Assembly: GCA_022824865.1 (NCBI GenBank)
Contig: JAJDZD010000010.1
Span: forward strand, 1 to 64,000
Reading direction: 5' to 3'
From: Chloroflexota bacterium
Lineage (GTDB): Bacteria > Chloroflexota > UBA11872
DNA: 64,000 nt
Made by a program: the position numbers and the translations under genes. How positions within the stretch are numbered: the stretch's first letter is position 1; each line of letters opens with the position of its first letter. Shown piece after piece: positions 8,673-18,000 of the stretch. The notes beneath the pieces were generated by a model. It had not been told where the DNA came from. It saw nothing but the letters and a program-made list of their open reading frames with translations, and searched no databases.

Positions 8673-9641
8673 ATGTCATCCGCATTCGCTGAGGCCCTGG
8701 CAGCAGGAGACACCGCTGCCATCCGACGAGCGCCTAAGTCTGACCTCCACTCGCACTCCTACTTCGCTGCACCAATTGCCGACGTCGAACAATGGCTCGG
8801 CCGCGCGATTGACCGTCCGCCGCCCAGGATGGATGGCCTGGACGGCATGCGGGCCTACGCGCGCCAGGCAATCGGCCCCTACATGGACAACTGGACGGCC
8901 TTTGAATTTGTGGCAGGCGCCGCCGCGCGACACGCTCAGAGCGACGGCGTGGTTCTGCTTGAAACGAGCTTCGACATCTGGGCCGTCCGGCACCACCCCG
9001 ATGGGCTCCGCGGCCTTACGGCGCTTGCTGCGTCCTTGGAATCCAAGTTCCACGGCCAGGTCGACGTTCGGCCGGAAGTGGGGTTTTCACGCTCGTACGT
9101 GTCAAAGGATGATCTGATGACTTCGGTCTGGGAAGCCATCGAGTCGGGCGTCTTTCGATCAATCGACATGTATGCGTTCGAGGACGACTGCGATCCTGAA
9201 GCCGTACAAGACGTCTACGACCACGCGCGGTCGCACGGCCTGAAACTCAAGGCGCACGTCGGGGAATTCGGGGGTGCCGACGAGGTGAAGCGAACGGTCG
9301 AGGTACTTCAGCTTGACGAGGTGCAGCACGGGATCGCCGCCGCGGAGTCCACGGCCGTGATGAACTGGCTCTCCGACCATCGAATTCGGTTGAATATCTG
9401 CCCCACCAGCAACGTGATGTTGGGCGCCGTGGCCGACCTGGCGTCACATCCAATCCGCGCGCTGTACGACCACGGGGTGGATGTGACGATCAACACGGAC
9501 GATTTGATGATCTTTGGGCAGAGCGTTTCGGATGAGTACCTGAATCTCTTCCGTGCCGTCGTGTTCACAGGTGACGAGCTTGAGGAGATTCGGCTGCGCT
9601 CTCTCGCTGACAGCCGGACTCTGGGGCGCAGGCAGTTCTGA
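8673..9641 (+). CDS. Adenosine deaminase-like metal-dependent hydrolase
   Basis: The 322-residue TIM-barrel protein shows the adenosine/AMP deaminase motif set: SDLHSHSY (HxH at residues 26 and 28), LKAHVGEFGGAD corresponding to the HAGE segment, VQHGIAA, LNICPTSNVMLGAV and the metal-binding VTINTDDLMIF. The usual HAGE reads HVGE, keeping the catalytic Glu. It is somewhat shorter than typical adenosine deaminases (~340). The likely reaction is hydrolytic deamination of an aminopurine or related base; the exact substrate is uncertain. The ATG lies six bases after the stop of the preceding gene fragment. Confidence 0.85.
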   Translation: MSSAFAEALAAGDTAAIRRAPKSDLHSHSYFAAPIADVEQWLGRAIDRPPPRMDGLDGMRAYARQAIGPYMDNWTAFEFVAGAAARHAQSDGVVLLETSFDIWAVRHHPDGLRGLTALAASLESKFHGQVDVRPEVGFSRSYVSKDDLMTSVWEAIESGVFRSIDMYAFEDDCDPEAVQDVYDHARSHGLKLKAHVGEFGGADEVKRTVEVLQLDEVQHGIAAAESTAVMNWLSDHRIRLNICPTSNVMLGAVADLASHPIRALYDHGVDVTINTDDLMIFGQSVSDEYLNLFRAVVFTGDELEEIRLRSLADSRTLGRRQF

Positions 9642-9680
9642 ATTTTCTCGTGAGCCGGGGCACACGCGAGTTGGCAGCGG

Positions 9681-10109
9681 CTACCTTTTTGCGGGCTCCA
9701 GCCGGTCGCCTGTGATTCGCCGGTAGTAGCAGCTGTGCCGCGCCACGCCGTCCTCAAGCGTGTGGCAGACGCCCTCGTTGCGAAGTCTGACCAGGTACAA
9801 GAGCGAGTTCTGCTCGCAGTTGACGCGGACCTCGACGACGTCCAGGAAGTTGCCTGAGGTTTCGCCCTTTACCCAGAGTTGATCTCGGGACAAGCTCCAG
9901 AAGGCTGCGACGCGATTTTGCAGGGTGTAGTCCACCGCCGTCCGGTTTGCGTGAGCCAGCACTAGGACGTCACGGGATTCGACGTCCTGCGCGACAACCG
10001 GTATCACTCCGTCGCCGCTGGCCGAAGAGAAGCGCCCGAAGTCCAGCGCGATGTCGCCGCCTTCCTCGAGCTCGTCGGTTGATAGTGCTGTTGAGTCACG
10101 CCAAGCCAT
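9681..10109 (-). CDS. hisI: Phosphoribosyl-AMP cyclohydrolase-like protein (variant metal site)
   Basis: The 142-residue product aligns with HisI: GVIPVVAQDVESRDVLVLAHANR, LWVKGETSGNFLDVVEVRVNC, and GVCHTLEDGVARHSCYYR. HisI opens the ring of phosphoribosyl-AMP in histidine synthesis. Two deviations are visible. The Mg-binding D-C-D-x-D segment reads N-C-E-Q-N (residues 97-101), and the last two zinc Cys (115 and 127) are 12 apart instead of about 7. No other his gene is near. It may be an active variant or a paralogue with another substrate. Confidence 0.75.
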   Translation of the reverse strand: MAWRDSTALSTDELEEGGDIALDFGRFSSASGDGVIPVVAQDVESRDVLVLAHANRTAVDYTLQNRVAAFWSLSRDQLWVKGETSGNFLDVVEVRVNCEQNSLLYLVRLRNEGVCHTLEDGVARHSCYYRRITGDRLEPAKR

Positions 10110-10203
10110 GAGTGGTTCCCGCTATTGCGCCGAAGCGCGCTTGCTCCCCGGAGCCTACGCCGTTCTCAGGAACTCACGCTCGGGAGGAGTCAACGGCACG
10201 CGC

Positions 10204-10968
10204 CTACGTCTCTCGCCAGGGTAAGCGCCACAGGCCAAGACCCATAGCAACGATGGCGTAGGCCGCCAGCACGGCAAGCTCCAGCCAGACATCCACGCGT
10301 CCCCCAAGCGCGGCGGCAATGGCGTCGGCCGCGTAGCGCAGCGGCGACACGTACCCGAACCACTGCAGAAGCAACGGCGCCGACTCCAGCGTGAAGTACA
10401 CCGGCGAGATGATGACGAGAACGATGGCGATCAGGCTGGCGATGATGTTTCCCACCGGCAGCGACGGCGCAAAGCTCATAACGAACAGCACAATGCCGGC
10501 CAGAGCCAACACCGTCAGTAGCAGCGCGGGGGCCAGCGCCCAGGTCGGCGAGATCTCCACGCCGGCGATAAGGGCGAATCCAAGCAGAAACAGTGCGGAA
10601 AGCGTGCCCGACACGGCGGTGTACAACAGCGTTCCGACCACATAGGCGGCCTTGGAGACGGGCATGGTGATGACGAGCTTCAGATGGCCCATGAACCGCT
10701 GCGCCACGATCTGCTGCCCGACGAGCATGGCGGTGCTGAAGGACACGCCGAAGATCAGCGTCCCGGCCAGCAGGCGTTGCCAGACGGCCGCGTCGTCCGG
10801 AGCTATTGAACGAAAGACGTAGAACATGGGGATCGGGAACACCAGGGTTCCCAGCACGATGAGATACCACTGGCGGATCATCGGCAGCACGTGGATTTCC
10901 AGCACGGCCAACGAATCGCTCAGGAACTTGCGCGGGCCGGGTTGGCTGAGGCGGTCAGTTCGAGCCAT
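10204..10968 (-). CDS. ABC-2 type transporter permease
   Basis: A 254-residue membrane protein with six predicted helices and the ABC-2 permease layout: GTLIFGVSFSTAMLVGQQ, the cytoplasmic MGHLKLVITMPVSKAAYVVG coupling region, and the C-terminal YVSPLRYAADAI segment typical of DrrB/NodJ-type exporters. Its ATG overlaps the end of the ATPase gene by 14 bp, so both are translated from one message. It probably forms a homodimer exporting a lipid, drug or polysaccharide; no substrate can be assigned. Confidence 0.85.
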   Translation of the reverse strand: MARTDRLSQPGPRKFLSDSLAVLEIHVLPMIRQWYLIVLGTLVFPIPMFYVFRSIAPDDAAVWQRLLAGTLIFGVSFSTAMLVGQQIVAQRFMGHLKLVITMPVSKAAYVVGTLLYTAVSGTLSALFLLGFALIAGVEISPTWALAPALLLTVLALAGIVLFVMSFAPSLPVGNIIASLIAIVLVIISPVYFTLESAPLLLQWFGYVSPLRYAADAIAAALGGRVDVWLELAVLAAYAIVAMGLGLWRLPWRET

Positions 10969-11848
10969 TGGTCTCGCTCTCACTGCGTGCTTGCTGCGTC
11001 AGCGCCAGGTACACGTCCTCCAGGCTCGTCCGCATCACCGCGTACTCGTCGATACCCTCGGCACGTAGTTGGGCGGCCAGGTCCAGGTGGTCGTCGCCGA
11101 AGACGGTCTGGGGACCCTCGGGAGTTTCGTAGACCAACTTGTATTCATGGCCGATCGAGGCCCGCAGGTTCGCGATCGTGTCCAGCGAGATCAGGCGCCC
11201 GTCCTGGATGATGCCGATGCGGTCGCAGAGCGTCTCGGCCTCCTCCATGTAGTGGGTGGTCAGGAGCACGGCGGCGTCGCGCTGGCGGTAGCTATGAAGG
11301 ACCTCCCAGAGCCGCTGGCGGGACTCCACGTCCAGGCCAACGGTGGGTTCGTCCAGGATCAGCACGTCGGGCTGGGCCATCATGGCAATGCCCACCAGCA
11401 GCCGGCGACGGAGGCCGCCGGAAAGCCGTTCGCTGGTGAAGTCGCGGTGGGCCGTCAGGTCGAGTTCCTCGATTAACTCCTCCGCCCGCTCCCGCGCATC
11501 CCGCCGCGACAGCCCGCGTAGTACGCCAAAGATGCGCAGGTGCCGGTAAACCGACAGCCCGTCGAAGAGCCGGGCCTCCTGCGGAACCACGCCAATGCGC
11601 GACTTCGCGTCGTCCGGATTCGCCACGGCGTCGATTCCGACCACGCGCACCTCGCCGGAAGTTGGAATCAGTTCCGTGGTGATCTGACGTACCAGCGTGG
11701 TCTTGCCCGCGCCGTTTGGCCCCAACACGCCCAGGGCCTCTCCCCAGTTGACGGTCAGGGTGATGTCCCGGTTGGCCTGCGGGCCGTCTTTGTACTGCTT
11801 GTTGAGGTTGCGGACCTCGATGGGCAGCGGTCGCCCGGACGTGCTCAT
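10955..11848 (-). CDS. ABC transporter ATP-binding protein (ABC-2 exporter)
   Basis: The 297-residue ATPase has Walker A GPNGAGKTT, the Q-loop VPQEARLF, signature RLSGGLRRRL, Walker B VLILDEPTVG and switch His LLTTHYMEEAETLC. This is the DrrA/CcmA-type exporter subfamily. The start MSTSGRPLP at 11848 is favoured because family similarity begins immediately after it; an in-frame upstream extension to 11932 is possible. It is followed by its permease (overlapping), forming a two-gene operon on the minus strand that diverges from the dioxygenase gene. Confidence 0.9.
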   Translation of the reverse strand: MSTSGRPLPIEVRNLNKQYKDGPQANRDITLTVNWGEALGVLGPNGAGKTTLVRQITTELIPTSGEVRVVGIDAVANPDDAKSRIGVVPQEARLFDGLSVYRHLRIFGVLRGLSRRDARERAEELIEELDLTAHRDFTSERLSGGLRRRLLVGIAMMAQPDVLILDEPTVGLDVESRQRLWEVLHSYRQRDAAVLLTTHYMEEAETLCDRIGIIQDGRLISLDTIANLRASIGHEYKLVYETPEGPQTVFGDDHLDLAAQLRAEGIDEYAVMRTSLEDVYLALTQQARSESETNGSN

Positions 11849-12026
11849 GGACTGGAGCTCGCAGACTGGCTTGGCGGGACCGTGCAACCCAGCATGCCGG
11901 AAACCGTTGCCCTCTGAAACCACCGAGAGCAACGCGCGGGCAATTCACCTCATCGAGGAGAGACCTCATCCGGCGACACCGCCTACACTTGCCATGCGCG
12001 GCCGCCTTTCCTGCCGGAGTCGAGGC

Positions 12027-12875
12027 ATGAAGCTCACCAGCCAGCAGCGCGCCTTCTTTGAGACCTTTGGCTACCTGGGCTTTCCCGGGCGATTCGCGGA
12101 GGAAGCGGAGGCCATCACCGCCGAGTTCGAGTGCCTCTGGGCCGAGCATGGCGGCGGGCATCACGGGCAGGCGCATGACCATGAGCAGCGTTCGGCGCTG
12201 GTGCCCTTTATCGACCAGAGCGAGTACCTGAGCGCGCGGCTGGACGACCCGCGCATCAACGACGTGGCCAGCGACCTGTTGGGCGAGGACTACAACTACA
12301 CGGGCAGCGACGGCAACTTCTACGTGGGCGACACGCGCTGGCACTCCGACGGCTACGCGCGCAGCAAGTACCGGAACATCAAGTTCGCGTTTTACTTGGA
12401 TCCGGTCGACCGCGACACGGGGTGCCTGCGGGTCATTCCCGGCAGCCACCATCGGGGCGACGACTACGCGGAGGGCTTGCAGGACATTATGTCCAGCCAG
12501 CGGACCTGGACGATGGCGGAACGCGTGGGCGTCACGGGCCGGGAGATGCCGGCCGTGGCGTTGGAGACCCGTCCGGGCGACTTGCTGATGTTCAACCAGG
12601 ACCTCAAGCACGCATCCTTTGGCGGCGGCACCCGGCGGCGCATGTTCACCATCAATGTGTCCGAACGCTTTGCCGAGAAGGATCTCGACGAACTGCGCCA
12701 GGACATCGGGCACGCGGCCCGTTTCTGGATCGAGCGCGCCTACGGCAACGCCATGATCCGAACGGCCGGGCCACAGCGCATGCGTCACCTGGAACAGCGC
12801 CTGGCCAACGACAGCCACTTGCCGGAACTCGTGCGCAAGGCGCGCCAGGAGATGAGCGAGCCCTCGCGGGGGTAG
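12027..12875 (+). CDS. Phytanoyl-CoA dioxygenase (PhyH) family protein
   Basis: The 282-residue product fits the Fe(II)/2-oxoglutarate PhyH family: the metal-binding WHSDGY (H-x-D), the conserved FAFYLDPVDRDTGCLRVIPGSHHR, and the distal His in LLMFNQDLKHASFGGG followed by RRMFTINVSE with the 2-oxoglutarate-binding Arg. Such enzymes hydroxylate diverse small molecules; no substrate is suggested by the neighbours. The ATG at 12027 follows GGAGTCGAGG. It is divergently oriented from the ABC exporter operon. Confidence 0.88.
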   Translation: MKLTSQQRAFFETFGYLGFPGRFAEEAEAITAEFECLWAEHGGGHHGQAHDHEQRSALVPFIDQSEYLSARLDDPRINDVASDLLGEDYNYTGSDGNFYVGDTRWHSDGYARSKYRNIKFAFYLDPVDRDTGCLRVIPGSHHRGDDYAEGLQDIMSSQRTWTMAERVGVTGREMPAVALETRPGDLLMFNQDLKHASFGGGTRRRMFTINVSERFAEKDLDELRQDIGHAARFWIERAYGNAMIRTAGPQRMRHLEQRLANDSHLPELVRKARQEMSEPSRG

Positions 12876-12992
12876 TCACCGGCGGTGCCAGGATAGGCCG
12901 CCTGCTATGGCATGGCGGGCGGACGGTATGGTTTATGTGAGGGCACTGCGGCTCGATCGTGAGGTACCGGTGGTGATGATGCGAATGTCCTC

Positions 12993-14432
12993 GTGAGGGT
13001 CAGACCGGGCGTCACGCGGCGCAACGTGCTGCGAATGTTGGGCGGCGGAGCCGCCGCAATCATCGGCGCCGCCTGCGGCGAAGAGCCTGCTCAGCAGACT
13101 CCCTCTCCCAGCACCGGCCGCCGCGACCTGGATGCCGCCCTGCAGCGGGCTCGCACCGCGACGGCCACCGTGACCGAGCGCGCGCCGGCGCCGGGTCCGT
13201 CACTTCCGCAGCCCGGGGAGCGGCGCGAAGTGCCCGTAGCCGTCATGTCGTTGGAAGTCGCGGGCCCCAGGATTTTCGCGTTATTCGCCAATGGGCTGCT
13301 GGAGGCCGGCCGCCAGTCCGAGGGCCGCTACAAGTTCAGCGACGTGCCTCTCGATTTCTTTGCATCTGAGGATTGGAGCATGAGCCGCACGCTTGCGGCA
13401 GTGGAAGCTTCGGCCCCCGAACTCGTCGCCTATTTCGACATCGATCTTGAAGACCTGGTCGCCCACGACCAACTCACGCCGCTGGGCGACTTTCTGGCTG
13501 CCGATCCGGACTTCGATCCCGGAGCATTCTGGCCCGGCGTCCTGGAGAGCGGCCGTCACGACGGCGAGCAATTCGGGCTGCCGTTTTCAGTCTCTCCATC
13601 TTTCACACTGGTCAACGGCGAACTGGCGGCCGAGCGGGACATTGAACTGCCCGAGCCAACCCTGCAGGCCTTCACCGCCGAGGCCTTCCTGCGAACCGCG
13701 CAAGCATTCCACGAGCCTGATCCACCTGACGGTGGCCTCGGTACCCGAGGCATTCTGGGCGGAGTCCTCGCCGAGCCGACGTCGAGCGGCGACTACCTGG
13801 TGTTTCCGCCGGTGACGGTTGCGTTGCTCTCCGCGCTGGGGAGATTTCGCGATGCCAGCGGCGGCTTTACTTCACTTCAGAGCGACAAAGCTCGTGAGGT
13901 CTTGGAGTTTTACGGCGACTTAATCCACCGCCACCGCTTGCTGAAGATTGGCGACTATGACATTTTCCCGTATGTACAGGCCGGCACGTGGGGCATTGGA
14001 TTCGGAACCATCGCCTTCTCGGACATCGGCGAGTTCCGCGGCGACAATCGCGTGTACCCCTTTCCCTCGTTCGGATCGGGGCGAAACCCCACCCATACGT
14101 TCCATCTCGGCATCGTGAAGTCGGCCAGGGATCCCCAGGTTTCCTACGACGCGTTGCGGCATCTGTACTCAGCCGTCGCGCCCGCCTCGATTTTGCCGCC
14201 ACTTCGCGTGGATGCGGCAGCGGTTCGGAAGCTCATGCCCGAACTGAACGGCGACGACGAGAATGTGCTCGTGCACATGCTTGAGAACGCGGCGTTCGAC
14301 GACTCCTCGCGGTCCGAGTCGGAATCGCTCAGGGACACGATCGTTCGCGACGTATTCCTCGGTGACACGGACCCGGGCGAGGGGTTGCAGAGAGCGGTTC
14401 AGGCGATGCAGGAAAGTTCGGCCGGCAACTAA
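12993..14432 (+). CDS. Tat-exported lipoprotein, ABC-type solute-binding protein
   Basis: The 479-residue protein starts with a twin-arginine signal (TRRNVLRMLGGGAAAIIGAACG) ending in the lipobox AAC, then a low-complexity Thr/Pro linker and a two-lobe binding fold of the carbohydrate-binding SBP_bac_1 type (LEDLVAHDQLTPLGDFLAAD, GLPFSVSPSFTLVNGELAAE, YVQAGTWGIGFG). The GTG at 12993 is used because it immediately precedes the signal; no strong Shine-Dalgarno is visible. No permease genes follow, so it is an orphan component or serves a transporter encoded elsewhere. The sialidase gene downstream hints at glycan capture. Confidence 0.78.
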   Translation: MRVRPGVTRRNVLRMLGGGAAAIIGAACGEEPAQQTPSPSTGRRDLDAALQRARTATATVTERAPAPGPSLPQPGERREVPVAVMSLEVAGPRIFALFANGLLEAGRQSEGRYKFSDVPLDFFASEDWSMSRTLAAVEASAPELVAYFDIDLEDLVAHDQLTPLGDFLAADPDFDPGAFWPGVLESGRHDGEQFGLPFSVSPSFTLVNGELAAERDIELPEPTLQAFTAEAFLRTAQAFHEPDPPDGGLGTRGILGGVLAEPTSSGDYLVFPPVTVALLSALGRFRDASGGFTSLQSDKAREVLEFYGDLIHRHRLLKIGDYDIFPYVQAGTWGIGFGTIAFSDIGEFRGDNRVYPFPSFGSGRNPTHTFHLGIVKSARDPQVSYDALRHLYSAVAPASILPPLRVDAAAVRKLMPELNGDDENVLVHMLENAAFDDSSRSESESLRDTIVRDVFLGDTDPGEGLQRAVQAMQESSAGN

Positions 14433-14511
14433 CTCGCGTAGGTAGGAAATCTCGACGAGACCCTTACCCTAGGAGCACAGTGCGTTCGGAAGCCGCTATC
14501 GGGAGGCCAGC

Positions 14512-15876
14512 GTGTCCACTCCATTGGTCGAGAACGTCGACGTGTTTTTTCCGGGTCAGGGCGACACGCTGACCCAGGCGCCGGCCTATCACTGGGATCG
14601 GACGGAGGCGCCGGCGGAGGTTTCGGCAAAGGAAGGCCTCTCGGAGCAGAACGAGCCGGATTCGAATGCGATTCACACGTTCGGGGTGACCGCGAACTTC
14701 TATACCAGTACTCGAGACCCGAACGAGCTTCTAATTGCGGTCATCAGCACCGACCGCCCGATGCGCAAGCGAATGGCCCAGGCCAAGGTGACCGTCGATT
14801 TCACGAACCTGCAATACCACAACTACGACGGCTTCGGCGTCGGCATGCCCGGACTGATCGTCACGGGCGCCGGGAACGTGGTGGCCGTGTGTTGCCGGCG
14901 CCACGATTCAATGAGCGACGGCGGCCATGAAAACGACCTCCTTTCGGCGCGCAGCGTGGACGACGGCAAGACCTGGACCCGCCAGCAGGTCATCCACGCC
15001 GAAAAAGGCCAGTACACGTTCCTTGGGGCGATTGTCGAAGACCGGGTTACGCGAACGATTTTCGTGACCTTTTGGAACATTCCCGCCGATGTCCGAGATG
15101 ACCTTGGGTATTTCAGCACCTATGCCGAGCAGGGCGGCGGGTTCGGGCTCGTCAGGAGCACCGACGACGGCCAGACCTGGTCGGAAGCCGTACGCGTCAA
15201 TCCAAGCCCCAATGCCGAGGGCTGGACCGGGTGGCCCAACAACAACGAGCACGGGATTCAACTCATGGCCGGGCCGCACCGCGGTCGGCTGGTGATTCCT
15301 GGTTTCCTATATAAGGAAGGCGAGCCCGGACAGGTCCCGGGCGTGCGCGGCGGCCTGCTCTACAGCGACGACCACGGGACGACGTGGACGGTCGGCGCAG
15401 TCCTACCCAATGGATCCGACGAGGCGTCGCTGGTGGAAACCAGCGGCGGCGAGATCTACGTCAGCTATCGCCGAAACACCCAGCGCCGCGACGGCAGAAC
15501 CTACGCACGGAGCCGCGACGGCGGACGGAGCTTTTACGAACTGGGTGAGCATCCCGAAATCAGCGGCCGGCCGGTCAACGTGGGCCTCGCCCGCCATGGC
15601 TCGGGCGACGATAACCGACCGGAGATTCTCCTGTTCTCCCATCCCATCGGCGTCAACCACCGCATCCCCGGCGGTACCGAAATGACCATCTATGCGAGCA
15701 CGGACGCCGGGCGCACATGGCCAATCTCGAAAATCATCGATCCCCGACCCTGCCGCTACTCCGACCTTGCCGTTACCCCCGAGGGCACCGTGCTCTGCCT
15801 GTATAGCGTGGGCAACGTCCGTGACCTCGAGAAGATCACCGTCGCCCGCTTGAACATCGAGCAGTTCACTGCCTAG
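14512..15876 (+). CDS. Sialidase/neuraminidase-like BNR-repeat protein
   Basis: The 454-residue six-bladed propeller contains five Asp-box repeats: SVDDGKTW, STDDGQTW, SDDHGTTW, SRDGGRSF and STDAGRTW. These characterise GH33-type sialidases and related BNR proteins. Candidate catalytic residues include the Glu in NNNEHGIQL and the Tyr in CRYSDLAV. No signal peptide is predicted, so the enzyme may act on imported oligosaccharides, or it is a non-sialidase member of the superfamily. GTG 14512 follows GGGAGG. It lies 80 bp after the binding lipoprotein and is probably co-transcribed with it. Confidence 0.85.
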   Translation: MSTPLVENVDVFFPGQGDTLTQAPAYHWDRTEAPAEVSAKEGLSEQNEPDSNAIHTFGVTANFYTSTRDPNELLIAVISTDRPMRKRMAQAKVTVDFTNLQYHNYDGFGVGMPGLIVTGAGNVVAVCCRRHDSMSDGGHENDLLSARSVDDGKTWTRQQVIHAEKGQYTFLGAIVEDRVTRTIFVTFWNIPADVRDDLGYFSTYAEQGGGFGLVRSTDDGQTWSEAVRVNPSPNAEGWTGWPNNNEHGIQLMAGPHRGRLVIPGFLYKEGEPGQVPGVRGGLLYSDDHGTTWTVGAVLPNGSDEASLVETSGGEIYVSYRRNTQRRDGRTYARSRDGGRSFYELGEHPEISGRPVNVGLARHGSGDDNRPEILLFSHPIGVNHRIPGGTEMTIYASTDAGRTWPISKIIDPRPCRYSDLAVTPEGTVLCLYSVGNVRDLEKITVARLNIEQFTA

Positions 15877-15978
15877 CTGTAGTGACCACAGAAGTGTGAG
15901 ACACGGCTGACGGGCGGATGGCCGCCAAGGGAGCCGGATCGCGCGTGCGAGCTACTGTGCATCTAGGGAGCGGCTGCC

Positions 15979-17427
15979 ATGAGTACAACCGTTGAGATCA
16001 GGAAGTCCGTCCCGATCGTGGCCGATGTGGACGTTCTCGTCGTCGGCAGTGGAATCGCGGGAGCTACGGCTGCCGTAACCGCCGCGAGGAACCGAGCCAC
16101 GACAATGGTCGTCGATCGCTTTGGCTTTCCTGGCGGAGGTTCAGGACCAGGCTTGATAGGCGGCGCGCCGACTTTGGAGTTGCCCGACACAATGCCTGAC
16201 GGCCTGCCAGGGATTCCGGGCGAATTCGTGCGCCGGTGCGAGGCGTACTGCAACGCGCCGCTGCTCAATCACTACTTCCGCGATAGCCAAGTCATGATCT
16301 ACATGTGGTTGCGGATGATGCAGGAGGCCGGCGTTCAGTTCATGTTCAACGCCTACGCAGCCGACCCCATCATGGATGGAAATCAGGTAAGGGGACTGGT
16401 GGTCGAGAACAAGTCAGGCGCCCAGGCCATCCGCGCCAACGTCGTGATCGATGCCACGGGCGACGCCGATGTGGCCTGCCGAGCGGGTGCGCCAGTGGAC
16501 ACCCGCAGCACCTACGGCCATCCAGGAATGTACTTCGCCATGGCCAACGTCGACATGGAGGAATACGAGGCCCAGGTTGTCAACCGCGAGCCGAATCGGG
16601 AGGACCTGCGATGGGCCAAGGCTCTCTTCCAACGAGAGCTTGGACGTGGTGTGGGACGCCTCAACCGACTGGTTTCCTATTTCAGGCCCGCCTGGGAATC
16701 GGGCGAATACAAGATCATCCGCAAGGTCGACGATTTGGGCAGCATCCTCATGGATCACGGCCTCTTCAGGAGCGTGTCGGGCGCGCAACCTGTGCGAGAT
16801 CCGATTCGAATTGGCAAGTACGGCATTGTCGGCGCGCTGGTGGGGGTACAGGGAGGGAAAAGTCATCTGAGCGGAGACGCCGCGGTGATGACGTCACTGG
16901 AGGTGGGCTGCCGCGCGTACATCTTTGAGACGTCCCACTTCCTGCGCCAGCACATACCAGGCTTCAAAGACGCGTACCTTCACGTCGTCTCGTCCTACTT
17001 TCACTCACGGGGCGGCCGCAGCATCGTGAGCGAGTGTCCCGTAACGACGTCAGATGCCCAGGCGGGGCGGCTCTACGACGACGTGGTTTTCGTGGGCGAT
17101 GACCCGGAGAACAGGTCCGCCAAAGAAGGCGAGGCGAGGCGAGGTCGTATAGAGGGATTCGATTTCCCCTACCGGCAGTTCCTACCGCGAGGGGTCGAGG
17201 GCCTGCTGGTAACGGGACGAGCAGCCATCATCCAACCGCCGGTAATGCGGGCGCGGTGGATGATCTTCCTCATGGGACAGGCGGCAGGCGCGGCAGCAGC
17301 GCTGGCAGCCAAGACGGGCACCACGCCGCGAGCCCTGGACGTGAGGAAGTTGCAGCATTTGCTCCACCACCAGTACCAATCCCCTATGGGCAGTAACGCG
17401 CGTCTGCGCGAATTGGGGATCATCTGA
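15979..17427 (+). CDS. FAD-dependent oxidoreductase (FAD_oxidored family)
   Basis: The 482-residue protein begins with a Rossmann dinucleotide fold, DVLVVGSGIAGATAAVTAAR (GxGxxG at about residues 23-28), followed by VVDRFGFPGGGSGPGL, an internal VVIDATGDADVACRAG and the C-terminal flavin-contact strand GLLVTGRAAIIQPPVMRARW. This arrangement matches the family of putative tricarballylate- or succinate-dehydrogenase-like flavoproteins. The CxxC iron-sulphur elements seen in heterodisulfide-type relatives are absent. The substrate is unknown. GGGAGCGG lies upstream of the ATG. Confidence 0.85.
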   Translation: MSTTVEIRKSVPIVADVDVLVVGSGIAGATAAVTAARNRATTMVVDRFGFPGGGSGPGLIGGAPTLELPDTMPDGLPGIPGEFVRRCEAYCNAPLLNHYFRDSQVMIYMWLRMMQEAGVQFMFNAYAADPIMDGNQVRGLVVENKSGAQAIRANVVIDATGDADVACRAGAPVDTRSTYGHPGMYFAMANVDMEEYEAQVVNREPNREDLRWAKALFQRELGRGVGRLNRLVSYFRPAWESGEYKIIRKVDDLGSILMDHGLFRSVSGAQPVRDPIRIGKYGIVGALVGVQGGKSHLSGDAAVMTSLEVGCRAYIFETSHFLRQHIPGFKDAYLHVVSSYFHSRGGRSIVSECPVTTSDAQAGRLYDDVVFVGDDPENRSAKEGEARRGRIEGFDFPYRQFLPRGVEGLLVTGRAAIIQPPVMRARWMIFLMGQAAGAAAALAAKTGTTPRALDVRKLQHLLHHQYQSPMGSNARLRELGII

Positions 17428-17483
17428 CCTGATTCGCCGCCGTTCTTTTCGCGGAAAGAACGCTGACCGCGCCGTGGACGAGA

Positions 17484-17726
17484 ATGGGAATACAGCCGAG
17501 CGTGGCGATGGTACACAGCCTGCGGAAGATGGAGGCGGCGCTGCTGCGTGAGGCGAACGTGGCGTCAAACGGCTGGGGTCTGCGCATTGCGGCGGGCAAC
17601 CGAGCCCACCAAGTGGTAAGCAGCCCTGTGGCGGCGGTTGAAGCGGTGGTGAAGCGCTTTGAGTTGGAAGAAGCTCGGGTACGGCGGCTGAACATGAGCC
17701 AAGCGTTCCACAGTGCCTTGGTGTAG
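17484..17726 (+). pseudogene. Relic of a polyketide synthase acyltransferase domain
   Basis: The translated stretch contains WGLRIAAGNRAHQVV, SSPVAAVEAVVKRFELE and VRRLNMSQAFHSALV before a stop. This matches the end of modular PKS acyltransferase domains, where the consensus has VSGP, then AVEAV and S-x-AFHSPL with the active-site His. Only about 70 residues remain; the catalytic GHSxG serine motif, ketosynthase and ACP domains are missing. It is a fragment of a biosynthetic gene once present or recently imported, next to an IS481-like fragment. Confidence 0.75.
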
Positions 17727-17858
17727 GTGAAGGCGCGATCGGTTATGACCGCTTGGATAGTGACCCCGGGCTGCCGGGCGAAGGCGTGGGCCCGGGTGAG
17801 GCAGTGGGCGCTAGTAGCGCGGCGCTCATCCGTGCCGGCCTCTGCACGATACCGACTT
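17708..17858 (-). pseudogene. IS481-family transposase fragment
   Basis: On the minus strand the frame reads GTDERRATSAHCLTRAHAF, then ARQPGVTIQAVITDRAFTY. This follows the IS481 DDE core pattern (DERA-x-AAAFL-x-RA...VTDNG) with the second catalytic Asp inside ITD. The NG after it is changed and no complete ORF or terminal inverted repeats remain. It abuts the PKS relic. Confidence 0.65.
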
Positions 17859-18000
17859 GAAGCCTCCTGACAGCGCGCCTACGATTGCTCCTGGGGCGCC
17901 GGGGCGGCTGAGCGTAGCGCGCAATCTGAATGCATCAATGGTGGCACACGGGTGCCACGACCCGTGCCCGATTGCACCCGCGCGGAGGGAGTGCGCAGGG

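Noticed and set aside
11292-12818. 508-codon minus-strand frame over the ABC ATPase and PhyH genes
   Set aside because: The product is low-complexity, has no recognisable domain and overlaps two clear genes in other frames.
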